Below, piece after piece: positions 1-8,675 of a stretch of DNA of 47,080 nt (position 1 is its first letter; each line of letters starts with the position of its first letter). Below the pieces are notes generated by a model, which saw nothing but the letters and a program-made list of their open reading frames with translations, had not been told where the DNA came from and made no database searches. Source of the DNA: Synergistaceae bacterium (lineage in GTDB: Bacteria > Synergistota > Synergistia > Synergistales > Aminobacteriaceae). The stretch is taken from the NCBI GenBank assembly GCA_017444345.1, contig JAFSWW010000055.1:1-47080 (forward strand). Direction: 5' to 3'. The translations under genes were made by a program, and so were the position numbers.

Positions 1-16
1 AGTAATAGCGTGTTTT

Positions 17-59
17 TTCCGCCGCCGACGGGGTGGGCGGGTGGGAGGAGGCGGCGGAA
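17..59. repeat. GC-rich hairpin with G-quadruplex motif in its loop (copy 1)
   Basis: Perfect 10-bp inverted arms (TTCCGCCGCC at 17-26, GGCGGCGGAA at 50-59) enclose four G-runs separated by single bases (30-33, 35-37, 39-41, 43-45). This matches the textbook pattern for a stable parallel G-quadruplex on the plus strand and a C-rich strand on the minus. The right arm directly abuts the ftsK stop codon (60-62). Neither direction has a T-tract right after the hairpin, so it is not a normal intrinsic terminator. The 15-mer GGGCGGGTGGGAGGA at 35-49 recurs exactly at 27490-27504, and a related half-element follows the last gene of the window. Confidence 0.8.
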
Positions 60-2219
60 CTAAAAATTTAGCAGGTCAGGAAATCCTACGTTATTGCTTA
101 AGTACTCTACAAAATCAGAAATTTTCTCGTCTTCTATAAATGGAGCTTGCAATCTTATCGGCAAAGGATAGCCCGAACTCCTGAATAACATATCGCCTTT
201 ACTTGTGAGTCTCTCTGCTCCTGAAGAGTCAATTATATTTTTTGAGTCTTCAAGTGTCTGAAGCGTAAAAGCTGCCCTTGCCGGAATATTTGATTTAATC
301 AGGCTCGTTATTACATCATTTGAAGGAGTCTGAGTCGCTAAAATCATATAAATTCCTGAAGCTCCGGCCTTCTGTGCTAATCTTGCTATTAAACTTTCTG
401 TCTCATTTCCGGCCGAATACATTAAATCAGCTAGTTCGTTTATTATAATCACTATACGGGGCAATTTCTCATTTTTGCGATTGTAGGCTGATAAATTTCT
501 TACTTTAGCGGCTGAAAATTTTTCCGTGCGTTCCTGCATTTCGTGTAAAGCCCAGTTAAGAGCCTTTAAAGCCGTCTTCACGTCATAAACAGGAGTCGCT
601 ATTAAATGTGAAAGATTTTCATAAATCGCAAAATCTGTCTGTCTTGTGTCAATCATTAATAATTTAAGCTCATCGGGACGGCAATTTGCGCACATTCCGA
701 GAATGCAGGAATTAATGAATACACTTTTGCCCGCTCCTGAACTCCCGGCGATTAAAATATGAGGCATTGACTCGAGTCCCTGTATAAAAATTTCTCCGTC
801 GATTTTACAGCCAAGCGGCATAATTAATTTTGCTCGTGAATTAATGAACTCTTCAGAATCTATAATATTTCTCAATGGAATAATTTTACGTTCGAGCGCA
901 GGAACTTCAACTCCAGCATAATGAGTCCCCCATATAGGAGCCTCGATTCTTACCGGCATTACAGCGAGGGACATGGCCAAGTCGTCAGCAAGTTCAAGAA
1001 TGCGGCTCACTTTTGTGCCGGGGGCGAGTTCTAATTGATATTGAGTAACTGAAGCACCGTTTATAATTTTTGCGACACTGGCATTGACTCCGAAATTCTT
1101 TAATGATGAAATTATTTGCTTGCCTTGTCTCTCTGAAGATTTTATTAAATCCTTGTCGAACTCAATAACTTGTTTAGCTCCGTAAATATCAATAGGAGGC
1201 GGAAAATTTGCTATATCTTCATGCTGTGATTGCTGGGAGTCGTTGACTTGTTCGGGCTTGTTTGCTTGTAACTCGTCAATAGCATCAATAGAAGGAAGGG
1301 GGCGGCGAAATTTTTTCATACGTTTAGCGGGCTCTCTTTTCTCAGGAGCTGATATTTTGCTTTCGTCAAGTGAAGTAATAAGAGTGCTGAACATATTAAT
1401 TGCGGCTTTCATGGGATCTTTTTCGGGTTCTGGCTGCTGTGTATCATCCTGCTTTAAATTAGGGTCGGGGATTCGCATTGACTCAATTTCTGCCTTAGCA
1501 TTAAGAGCCGACAATAACGGCATTGGATCAGAAAATTGTATAGCATCGTCATAAACTCTGAATTTAGGGGCGGGAATCTTCTGCGGAAATAAAATATTTT
1601 CGGGCTTGTCTTCTGTATATGGATCTCCGCTATAATTTTCGCGCGGTTTTCGTCTTGATCTGGGTCTAGTTTTAGATTCAGAGTCTAAATCAGAATCAGA
1701 GTCCGAGTCTGAATCTGAATCAGAAAAATTCATAACTGGTATAGAAATTTTCAGAATCCTAGAGCCGAACAGATAAGCCGACAAAATAAATGACGCTATA
1801 ACGAGTAAAAGTGTTATAAACGTTCCTATATTCAAGACAAAAAATTTAGCGAGTCCGCTGCCTAGTCCCCCCGGTTGAAATAGAGTCCAGTCAGAATCCC
1901 AGCCTGTTTCACGCAAAAATCCCAGCATAAACGAGAACGAAATATAAAGCTGAAGAGTGCCTAAAACTTGACGAGGTACACGAGGGACTCGAAATCTAAA
2001 TAATTTAGCGGCACATAAATATATCACGAAAAATAACGGGACAATGAACGCGCCTCCCCATGTTGAACGTAAATATCTGCCCCATTCGCGCCCGCCGTCG
2101 CCTGTAAATGAACTGTCGAATAATGCCAATATACAATAAAAGCAAAATAATATGATTCCAAATAATAATAATTCTCGTAAATCGCCTTTATTCTTGTTAG
2201 TCTTTCTTCTTCGCGGCAA
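60..2219 (-). CDS. ftsK: FtsK/SpoIIIE-type DNA translocase, divergent, no gamma domain
   Basis: This is a membrane-anchored ATPase of the FtsK family, which pumps chromosomal DNA through the division septum. Three to four hydrophobic segments lie within residues 17-155, followed by a low-complexity linker (a Ser-Asp run at about 166-180, then a charged stretch to about 340) and the motor domain (345-700). Walker A is AGSSGAGKS at 491-499. Walker B reads IIINELADL, with Asn594 in place of the usual Asp; Glu595 is kept. The protein stops just after the motor core at residue 719, so the C-terminal winged-helix gamma domain that reads KOPS and contacts XerD is absent. The usual DPK after the second strand is also altered (IDTRQTD). 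The start is TTG with a strong AGGAGG upstream. It is the last gene of the pilus/nuclease operon. It may be a specialised translocase rather than the cell's main FtsK, but this is inference. Confidence 0.85.
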   Translation of the reverse strand: MPRRRKTNKNKGDLRELLLFGIILFCFYCILALFDSSFTGDGGREWGRYLRSTWGGAFIVPLFFVIYLCAAKLFRFRVPRVPRQVLGTLQLYISFSFMLGFLRETGWDSDWTLFQPGGLGSGLAKFFVLNIGTFITLLLVIASFILSAYLFGSRILKISIPVMNFSDSDSDSDSDSDLDSESKTRPRSRRKPRENYSGDPYTEDKPENILFPQKIPAPKFRVYDDAIQFSDPMPLLSALNAKAEIESMRIPDPNLKQDDTQQPEPEKDPMKAAINMFSTLITSLDESKISAPEKREPAKRMKKFRRPLPSIDAIDELQANKPEQVNDSQQSQHEDIANFPPPIDIYGAKQVIEFDKDLIKSSERQGKQIISSLKNFGVNASVAKIINGASVTQYQLELAPGTKVSRILELADDLAMSLAVMPVRIEAPIWGTHYAGVEVPALERKIIPLRNIIDSEEFINSRAKLIMPLGCKIDGEIFIQGLESMPHILIAGSSGAGKSVFINSCILGMCANCRPDELKLLMIDTRQTDFAIYENLSHLIATPVYDVKTALKALNWALHEMQERTEKFSAAKVRNLSAYNRKNEKLPRIVIIINELADLMYSAGNETESLIARLAQKAGASGIYMILATQTPSNDVITSLIKSNIPARAAFTLQTLEDSKNIIDSSGAERLTSKGDMLFRSSGYPLPIRLQAPFIEDEKISDFVEYLSNNVGFPDLLNF
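1675..1721. repeat. GANTC hexamer array inside ftsK
   Basis: GANTC sites begin at 1675, 1681, 1693, 1699, 1705, 1711 and 1717, an exact 6-nt period with one unit (1687) mutated. On the coding strand this gives the alternating Ser-Asp run of the FtsK linker. Synonymous codons vary between units, so it is an old or selected array rather than a fresh slippage product. Confidence 0.85.
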
Positions 2220-2244
2220 AAAATTCCCCTCCTGATTTAATTAA

Positions 2245-3360
2245 TTATTTTTCCGAGCGTACCAGCCTGATATTTTGCTGATGTTCACGGAAAGATTTAG
2301 AAAAATAGTGATAGCCGTTCTTATTCGCTACATAATAATAATAATCGTTTACTTCAGGTTCGAGGGCTGCTCCCCATGCTGCTGTGCCGGGTATACAAAT
2401 GGGCTTAGGGGGTAATCCTGAAATCTTATAAGTATTATACGGCGAGTCAATCTCTAAATCTTTATTCAATACGCGCGTTAGTTTACGGCCAGCGAGTCTC
2501 CATGCATACACAACTGTAGCGTCAATTTGCAGGGCCATATTTGATTTTATTCTGTTATTAATTACTCCGGCAACTGTAGGACATTCTGAGTCATGCAAGA
2601 CTTCACGCTCAATCATTGAGGCAATTATAGCAGCGTCAACTAAATGGCTTGAATCTAATTTTTTTGCTTTGATTAAATCGCCGCGTAATTTCCACCATGC
2701 AAGTGATGCCGCCTGAACAGCTTCGTCGGGTGTTCGTTCGACTAATAAATAAGTCTCAGGCTCAAGAAATGCTATTCTCGTGTATTCGTCATCGGTGATA
2801 GATTTTATTAAGTCCTGCATTTCGTCCGGATAATTTGAGTCGTTAAGTAATGCCCGTGTGAAAGCTGCTATATTAAATCTGCTGTCTTGAGTCTCTAAAT
2901 TTTCAGCAAGCGCAAAAATATCAAGTCCCGGCAAAATTTGTAATTTCAGTAGTGCTGGCTTGGCCGTCTTTAACTGTCTTGCTAAGTTCCACGGATCTGA
3001 AGGCACAACGGAATAATTACCGGCTCTAATTTTCTTGTCAATGCCGAATTTTGCGAGCCAACGCGCTAATTGTGAAGGTGAACCGCTTTCAAGTGCTCCC
3101 TGAATCTCAAAAGCACGTGCTGCCTGTAAAGCTGTCATGCCGCTTGAAATAGTAACACTTATTGTATTGCCATCAGGAATAGGCAGTAAACCGTCCCAGA
3201 ATTTCAGCGGAGTCTTTGTGTAATATGAGAAAGCCATTCCCGCAATTGCTGCCCATGATAACATAAAGAATATAATAAATATCCCGTATAATTTAGGCTT
3301 TCTCCGGGTTAATTTGTGAGGTCTGACTCGTTCACGTGAATTATTATATTTTGTCTGCAA
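2245..3360 (-). CDS. mltG: Endolytic murein transglycosylase MltG (YceG family)
   Basis: MltG cleaves nascent glycan strands at the inner membrane and so sets peptidoglycan chain length. The protein has a basic N-terminus, one membrane anchor at about 24-46, a LysM-like region, and the YceG catalytic domain. The conserved block IASMIEREV carries the presumed catalytic Glu251, followed by AGVINNR and the SPYNTY...GLPPKPI...G region typical of the family. The length of 371 aa is normal. The start is TTG with AGGATG upstream; no ATG fits better. It lies 64 nt downstream of the pseudopilin and 25 nt upstream of ftsK, so the operon arrangement is likely. A local wall-cutting enzyme would suit a machine crossing the peptidoglycan, but MltG is also a housekeeping protein. 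Confidence 0.92.
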   Translation of the reverse strand: MQTKYNNSRERVRPHKLTRRKPKLYGIFIIFFMLSWAAIAGMAFSYYTKTPLKFWDGLLPIPDGNTISVTISSGMTALQAARAFEIQGALESGSPSQLARWLAKFGIDKKIRAGNYSVVPSDPWNLARQLKTAKPALLKLQILPGLDIFALAENLETQDSRFNIAAFTRALLNDSNYPDEMQDLIKSITDDEYTRIAFLEPETYLLVERTPDEAVQAASLAWWKLRGDLIKAKKLDSSHLVDAAIIASMIEREVLHDSECPTVAGVINNRIKSNMALQIDATVVYAWRLAGRKLTRVLNKDLEIDSPYNTYKISGLPPKPICIPGTAAWGAALEPEVNDYYYYVANKNGYHYFSKSFREHQQNIRLVRSEK

Positions 3361-3424
3361 GTTCTTAGCACATCCTGTTATTATTTTGCGTTTATTATAG
3401 CAATTAACATAAAAATTTTATTCT

Positions 3425-3877
3425 TTATTCGTCATCGTCATTATTAGCAGGATCAGCGGAAATTCTTGCACGGCCTCTTGTACTGAAGATTATATAATAC
3501 TTGCTTTCGTCTGTGCCTGTTATTGTGATAGTTCCCGATGGTCTGTAAATATTAGAGAGTGTATATACAAATTTTTTATTAGGTGAATATTTGCAGCCTG
3601 AAGTAGCATTTAAACTTTCATCAGGATTTATATCATATGACTCATTATTCCATTGCATTGTGATATTATCATCATTAAATTCAAAAGAAAACGCTTGATG
3701 AGTCCTATTTGCCGTCTGAGTTAATTTATTAATCCATTCTAGGACTCTTGCTGCCTCGCGTTCGGCCGTCTGATTTGCCATTTTAGTATTAATGAGAAAT
3801 ACTGCTATACCCGTTAAGATTGCACAAGCTGTGATTAATTCTGTTAGAGTGAAAGCAAGCCGCTTATTATTTTGCAT
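3425..3877 (-). CDS. Type II/IV pseudopilin
   Basis: A short protein (150 aa) with a type IV prepilin N-terminus: a basic leader, then the segment AFTLTELITACAIL with Thr-Leu-Thr-Glu around the cleavage site, and a hydrophobic helix to about residue 30. The residue before the mature Phe is Ala rather than the usual Gly, which may slow prepilin peptidase; Glu at mature position 5 is present. The rest is a polar globular region resembling GspH/FimT-type minor pseudopilins only in general shape. The start overlaps the end of the PilM-PilN gene by 11 nt and has a GGAG ribosome-binding site, indicating coupled translation. No prepilin peptidase, assembly ATPase (PilB) or platform protein (PilC) is in the window, so these would have to be elsewhere. 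Confidence 0.75.
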   Translation of the reverse strand: MQNNKRLAFTLTELITACAILTGIAVFLINTKMANQTAEREAARVLEWINKLTQTANRTHQAFSFEFNDDNITMQWNNESYDINPDESLNATSGCKYSPNKKFVYTLSNIYRPSGTITITGTDESKYYIIFSTRGRARISADPANNDDDE

Positions 3878-5249
3878 TATAGAAATCTCCTTTTATGTTA
3901 AGAATAAGGCTGAAATTTACGAGATTCTTGACTTGAGAAGTCCCGGGAATTACTACACTCTCAAATAGTCCGCTTTGTTTGAGTCCCTCGCTCAAAGATT
4001 CCAAAGACTCAGCATCTGAAGCCGTACCGGTTATATTTACGACAAATCCCGTGCCTCCTGCTGTAAAATCTGCATTATTTAATTTGATTCCCGTGCCTGC
4101 ATTTGCCTCGATTGAGTTTAAGACTTCTAAAATGGGAATATCACCGCGCAAAAAATTTAATACCTGCTCAGTTTGTGATTTATTTTGAGAGAGTGAAGTA
4201 TTATTTTTCATGAGTTCCATTCTATGTTCTTGAAGCTCGCTGATAAGTTCGCGGTTATGATCTATAGCACGTGTTAAAATTCTAGCTCGTGAGTTTGCAA
4301 ATAAAATAGTTCCCAGTGATAGAATCCCGAATCCCGACATCAATAAAATTAACGCGATTCTATTTGGATTCATTGAGTTTTTGCGTTTCTCGAATGCTAT
4401 ATATTCGGCCGGGCGCAAGTCCATTATATATTCGTCATCGGGGTCTCTCATTGCTAGTCCGCGTGCTTTGTAGAACTGGCTGGAAAAATTTACGATTTCT
4501 ATATCAGTCCCGGAAGTTATATTTACGTTTACGTCTGCAAGAATTAATTTACTGAGTTTGACGCGCTTATATTGAGTCTCAACAAATTGCAGAGTGTTGC
4601 GAATGTCCCCGAAACTATTAGAATTATCTGCAGTCCTGAAAAAAATCCCGTGCCCTTCCCAAGTCGTTACTATATTGTGTCGATCTGCAAAAATACAAAG
4701 TCCCTCGCGGTCTTCAGGAATTGCGCGTAACATGGCAAAATTTGCGGGCTCTATTGCTTTAACAATAATTCCTAATTTGTTGGCGATTTCTATTAATTGA
4801 TCTATATAATTTCTTCTGACAGCTGCAGCAAGAACGCTAACAGTATCGACAGTTCTATTTGATGTAGGAGTCTCTATTATAATCGTGTCAAAAATTGCTT
4901 CAGAACTCGGAAATGGGAAACTCTCTTCAAGATTTAGTGCTAACGAGCTTTTTATGTCATCTAGGCTCATTGTCGGGAAGTTCAGGGGCCTTATTATTAC
5001 ATCGCCTGAAGGAATGCCTATAACTACTGGGACGGAAATTTTGCCGGTTTCTTTTATTAGCTGCTTAAATCCGCGCTCTAACATTTTAAAATTTTTCATT
5101 GAGTTATTACTCATGCAGCCTTCTTCTAAGGGAATTCTAATATGTCTAATATCTTCGCCGTTCTCGTCAATTTCTATATAACCGAGTCCGTCATTTCTTA
5201 TAGCAATTCCCGCATTTATACTTGATTTAACAGGATGAAATAGCCGCAT
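3867..5249 (-). CDS. PilM-PilN fusion, pilus inner-membrane assembly protein
   Basis: The N-terminal part (about residues 10-285) is an actin-like PilM domain. Recognisable blocks include a GIPSGDVIIRPL strand, a LEESFPF block corresponding to the E-IPF motif, and a VLAAAVRRNYIDQ helix. A single membrane helix follows (298-318), then a coiled coil and a PilN-like periplasmic domain to the end. PilM and PilN are normally separate proteins that dock through a PilN N-terminal peptide; here they are one chain. I chose the ATG at 5249 because it overlaps the upstream stop as TAATG; a GTG at 5264 would add five residues but has poor ribosome-binding spacing. Its place between two pilin-like genes supports a role in a pilus or pseudopilus. 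Confidence 0.8.
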   Translation of the reverse strand: MRLFHPVKSSINAGIAIRNDGLGYIEIDENGEDIRHIRIPLEEGCMSNNSMKNFKMLERGFKQLIKETGKISVPVVIGIPSGDVIIRPLNFPTMSLDDIKSSLALNLEESFPFPSSEAIFDTIIIETPTSNRTVDTVSVLAAAVRRNYIDQLIEIANKLGIIVKAIEPANFAMLRAIPEDREGLCIFADRHNIVTTWEGHGIFFRTADNSNSFGDIRNTLQFVETQYKRVKLSKLILADVNVNITSGTDIEIVNFSSQFYKARGLAMRDPDDEYIMDLRPAEYIAFEKRKNSMNPNRIALILLMSGFGILSLGTILFANSRARILTRAIDHNRELISELQEHRMELMKNNTSLSQNKSQTEQVLNFLRGDIPILEVLNSIEANAGTGIKLNNADFTAGGTGFVVNITGTASDAESLESLSEGLKQSGLFESVVIPGTSQVKNLVNFSLILNIKGDFYNAK

Positions 5250-6622
5250 TATTCTCTGAACCACACTTCCTGATGGAAAATTGTAGTCTTGTCTACATCA
5301 TTGCTTACAACTTCCTCAATCATTAAACAATTATTATTATTATCAATTGGAGCATAAGCCCTGATTAAAAATTTTCCGGGCATGGCTGGGAATAGCTGTT
5401 CATACGGTTTTTGCAAGATATATTTTCCTTCATCTTTCAAAGACGTATCATATAATTTATAATCCAGATTATGTATATTCACTGTCATTTTGCCGTCTGA
5501 TGCAGATTTTGATAATATTCTTGTCCCCTCATCAGAATAAAATGACTTAGCTTTATTTGTTATTTCGTAATAATAGACATCGTTTAAATTATTAATTTGA
5601 GTTATGGATTTTTTTGCTTGTGAAATTAAATTCTCAAGGGCGAGTCTAACTCCCATGATTTCGCGGTCTTCAGTGAGGGACTCAAATGACTGCACGGAGA
5701 AAAAGAAAACTTGAGTCATTATTAATGCTGCTGTCAGAAAGAAAACTAACAGACTCACAAGTGAAGCCCCGCGCCGACTCCTAAAATTTATCGCTCTGTC
5801 TTTATCGCATGAATATTTATATTTGCATTTAGCACACAATTTTTTATCGCCTCTGATTTCAGGAAATTTTTTAGATTTTAGCGAAATAACTTGCCAGACT
5901 GTATTAAATAAATCCGGCAAATTTGATTTTATCATAGCAGCAACGCTCACAGAGTCAAAAATATCGGGCGATTTCTCATCAAGATAAATTATCTCAATTG
6001 AGGGCGTTATACCTGTCTTCTTAGCAATCAGCCAAGCATAAACGAGACTTTGAGCAAGCGGCACAGTTATATCACTCTTGTTATATGCTTTGAACTCGAA
6101 TAATCGGACTTCACCTTTATCGGGATTAAATAATAGTGCGTCATAGCGTCCCTTAATCGACAAATAGCCGTATTCAAGAGTATAAATGCCTTGTAAATCC
6201 TGCTCAGGTTTAATAAAAATTTTATCGTGTGAATTAATCCCGCTGAAAAATTCAGACATTGCTTTAACCCATATTTTTATGCCTGAAGCGACCGCTAATA
6301 ATTGATTCGCCGTAAATTTTTCTGAGTTCATAGCGGCAAACGGCAAGAAAATTTTTTCACGAATCAAATTCTCAAGTTTTCCATTTTCCGGACTGCTTTT
6401 AACTGCGTCAATAATCTCATCGTGTAAAGGACTCATATCATTATAAGCTGCCTCAAAAAATACCTGCGCTATATTCTTGTGAAAAATTGAGCCGTAATAC
6501 TCACTTCCGTTAATTCCGACAGTCCACGCTGATTTTTGCCTCCTGTGCAATTTATAAGCGAGCAGGGCCGGACATCTTTGACACAAAGCAATATCGCTAA
6601 CTGTAATATAACAAGTCTTCAT
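5249..6622 (-). CDS. Cas4/RecB-type nuclease fused in frame to a pilin-like segment
   Basis: Residues 1-275 form a PD-(D/E)XK nuclease of the Cas4/RecB type. His48, Asp161, Glu176-X-Lys178 and a QSLVY motif (191-195) make up an intact active site. Cys17 (or Cys14) with Cys263, Cys266 and Cys272 fits the 1+3 cysteine 4Fe-4S cluster of Cas4 and AddB. Without a stop, the chain continues into RSRRGASLVSLLVFF, a prepilin-like leader and membrane helix (about 281-306), and a polar C-terminal domain of about 150 residues. A stop in another frame lies at the junction, so an ancestral pair of genes may have been joined by a small indel, or the junction may be an assembly error. The gene starts 13 nt after the ATPase gene and ends in TAATG with pilM. 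No CRISPR array is nearby. Confidence 0.8.
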   Translation of the reverse strand: MKTCYITVSDIALCQRCPALLAYKLHRRQKSAWTVGINGSEYYGSIFHKNIAQVFFEAAYNDMSPLHDEIIDAVKSSPENGKLENLIREKIFLPFAAMNSEKFTANQLLAVASGIKIWVKAMSEFFSGINSHDKIFIKPEQDLQGIYTLEYGYLSIKGRYDALLFNPDKGEVRLFEFKAYNKSDITVPLAQSLVYAWLIAKKTGITPSIEIIYLDEKSPDIFDSVSVAAMIKSNLPDLFNTVWQVISLKSKKFPEIRGDKKLCAKCKYKYSCDKDRAINFRSRRGASLVSLLVFFLTAALIMTQVFFFSVQSFESLTEDREIMGVRLALENLISQAKKSITQINNLNDVYYYEITNKAKSFYSDEGTRILSKSASDGKMTVNIHNLDYKLYDTSLKDEGKYILQKPYEQLFPAMPGKFLIRAYAPIDNNNNCLMIEEVVSNDVDKTTIFHQEVWFRE

Positions 6623-6635
6623 TATATAAATATAC

Positions 6636-8675
6636 TTACTTTCTATCAGCCATAGTGATTAAAATATCGTCTCTTGAGTTAAACAGCCTGAATTTATTAT
6701 TACTCTGCAAAAAATTCATGAATTCGGGGCGTGAAATTACATGATCCCGGGCTGCTAAGAATTCAAGTGATTTATTTATGCTGATTAATTTCATGGGCGA
6801 CGCGTTTACTATTTCTATCAGGACACTCTCAAAACTTGCCGGGACTTGTGATTCTGTTTTCTCCGGAGTCTGAGTCTGACTCTGACTCTTAGGCAAATTA
6901 ATATTTAATAGATTCAAGCTCCTGACAAAAATTTTTATATCGTCTCTAGTTGCTGCCCTTGCGCCTGTTGACGGGTAAATATTTACATCGCCGTTATCGA
7001 CCCGGTTGATTAAAGCTGCCAGCCCGTACCATTCAACACGAGTAAATTTATTAATTAATAAAACTTTCCCGCCCGCGTCTTGAAATTCCTGTAAAAGTTT
7101 AGCTACCTGCTTCCAAGTCGATTTATGTAATTGAGCTTCAGAAATATAATAGCAAATATACTCGTTTAAAAAATTTATTCCCTGCTTAAGTGCGTTGGAG
7201 TGTGAAAGATTATTATTGCCGGTTACTATAAAGAAAGCAAATTTTTTATTGTTGAATTCAGCGAAAACCTTTAAATGTTTGCTTGACCCGCGCGAGACCT
7301 TGAAATTTTCATGTGAAGACAGCCAGACTCTAAGAGATAACGCTAATAAATCAGCATTTGGAGGCCAAGATTTTACATCACGTTTTATTTTATTGCATTC
7401 GTCATTGAATACGCCTTTAAGAGTCATAAAAATTTCTTTCTCGTATTTATTATTGCCGGGTAAATCTAATAAAATTTGCGTATCTTGCTGTGATTCTTGC
7501 GTTTGTGATTGAGTTTGAGTCTGATTCTGAGTCTGAGTTTGAGTCGAGTCTTGATTTGGTGCTTCGTCCCTAAAAATTGCCCGGTTAGCAAGTTCTATTA
7601 CCATGCGGGGCGAGAATCCATTTTTTAATTTTACGCGATCGATTAAAAACTGGTAAAATTTTTCTTGAGTCTCGCTGTCTTTATCACAGAAGGCAAATGC
7701 TATTCTCTCTCTTATTAATTGCTGTGCTTGACTAATTGAACATTCTCCCATTGTGATTTTATGATGTTCGAGTCTCTGATACACTGACGAATTTAAACAC
7801 GGTTTTATTTTCACGTTCCATATATCAGGCTTCATGAAACACAGCGGCAAAATTCCTACTAGATTATCACTCAATAAATGAATGATATTACCAAATGCAA
7901 AAATTAATTCCTGATTCCCATTCATTGAGTCTAACTGGTCAAAGCATACAATCATAGGCACATGAGCATAAGCAAGCAATAATCCCAGTGAAATTAAAAT
8001 TTTTTCGGCGGCACTCTCTTTTTTTGCGTCAGTCATTGAGTTAATATCACGTGAAGGCAGGCCAAGTTTTAAAGAGTCCTCCTCGTCGAGTCCTTCTCTG
8101 AGCCAGTCAATAATTAAAGCGCGCATATTTTCATCAGTTGTCCCGGCATATAGCAAAATACATTTAAGCACGTTTTTATCGAGTCCCGGCATATCACGAG
8201 CTAAATAAATTCGCATGTCAATCTTGTCAATACTCGCAAAACCGTCATTGATTCTGCGTTCCCTGTATGAGCTTAGTACTTCATTTACAAGCATATCAAA
8301 TTGAGATTTATTCGAGCTGTGAATTTGCAGTAAACTTATAAAAATTTCTGATAATAAATCCTGTGTTACGCTTTCAGGATCGCGGAATGCCCTGACAGTT
8401 ACGAAAATTGCAGGCCTTGAATTAGTCCTGAGTCTGCGCAAGATTCTTGTCAGCATGTGAGTCTTCCCTGAGCCTGATTCACCTAGTATTAACCCGGCAA
8501 GAGGCATAGAAGGCTCCCGGCGTTTATGTCTGATTAATTGCTCAATTTCTTCAGACGCTGATCTATTTAATTGCTGTAAATCAGGATTCATATTCTCCCA
8601 CGGCACCGGCGACGCTGAAGACTCAAATGGGTTATTTTCTCGGAGCTGCTTAAGAATCAAATCATTATCTGACAT
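6636..8675 (-). CDS. P-loop ATPase of unknown function with Q/T-rich linkers
   Basis: The N-terminal half is an AAA+/STAND-like ATPase: Walker A GESGSGKT (65-72), Walker B MIVCFDQLD (241-249), and a helical lid with an arginine-rich segment ending near residue 368. A low-complexity linker rich in Gln-Thr (372-400) leads to a second domain (about 405-590), which has a Phe-Ala-Glu-Phe strand and an FTRVEWYGLAALI block. A shorter Gln/Ser/Thr linker leads to a final small helical domain. The architecture recalls large ATPases in phage-defence and DNA-segregation loci, but I cannot assign it to a named family. It overlaps the winged-helix gene by 11 nt and precedes the nuclease gene by 13 nt, so the three products probably work together. 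Confidence 0.7.
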   Translation of the reverse strand: MSDNDLILKQLRENNPFESSASPVPWENMNPDLQQLNRSASEEIEQLIRHKRREPSMPLAGLILGESGSGKTHMLTRILRRLRTNSRPAIFVTVRAFRDPESVTQDLLSEIFISLLQIHSSNKSQFDMLVNEVLSSYRERRINDGFASIDKIDMRIYLARDMPGLDKNVLKCILLYAGTTDENMRALIIDWLREGLDEEDSLKLGLPSRDINSMTDAKKESAAEKILISLGLLLAYAHVPMIVCFDQLDSMNGNQELIFAFGNIIHLLSDNLVGILPLCFMKPDIWNVKIKPCLNSSVYQRLEHHKITMGECSISQAQQLIRERIAFAFCDKDSETQEKFYQFLIDRVKLKNGFSPRMVIELANRAIFRDEAPNQDSTQTQTQNQTQTQSQTQESQQDTQILLDLPGNNKYEKEIFMTLKGVFNDECNKIKRDVKSWPPNADLLALSLRVWLSSHENFKVSRGSSKHLKVFAEFNNKKFAFFIVTGNNNLSHSNALKQGINFLNEYICYYISEAQLHKSTWKQVAKLLQEFQDAGGKVLLINKFTRVEWYGLAALINRVDNGDVNIYPSTGARAATRDDIKIFVRSLNLLNINLPKSQSQTQTPEKTESQVPASFESVLIEIVNASPMKLISINKSLEFLAARDHVISRPEFMNFLQSNNKFRLFNSRDDILITMADRK
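6866..6888. repeat. GANTC hexamer array, second linker of the ATPase gene
   Basis: GASTC sites start at 6866, 6872, 6878 and 6884, exactly 6 nt apart. On the coding strand they encode Ser-Gln-Ser-Gln-Thr-Gln-Thr. Confidence 0.8.
7517..7550. repeat. GANTC hexamer array, first linker of the ATPase gene
   Basis: Sites at 7517, 7523, 7529 and 7541 keep a 6-nt phase (7535 is GAGTT), with one extra site at 7546. The coding strand gives the Thr-Gln run of the inter-domain linker. The same DNA hexamer gives Ser-Asp in FtsK because it is read in another frame. Confidence 0.8.

Noticed and set aside
17-59. Ordinary intrinsic terminator of ftsK
   Set aside because: After the hairpin the minus strand continues with A residues, not T, and the plus strand has no T-tract either.
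1243-1554. Plus-strand reading frame of 103 codons inside ftsK
   Set aside because: Antisense shadow of the FtsK linker, with no start signals and no family match.
5249-6622. CRISPR-associated cas4
   Set aside because: No repeats or other cas genes are visible; Cas4-like nucleases are common outside CRISPR loci.
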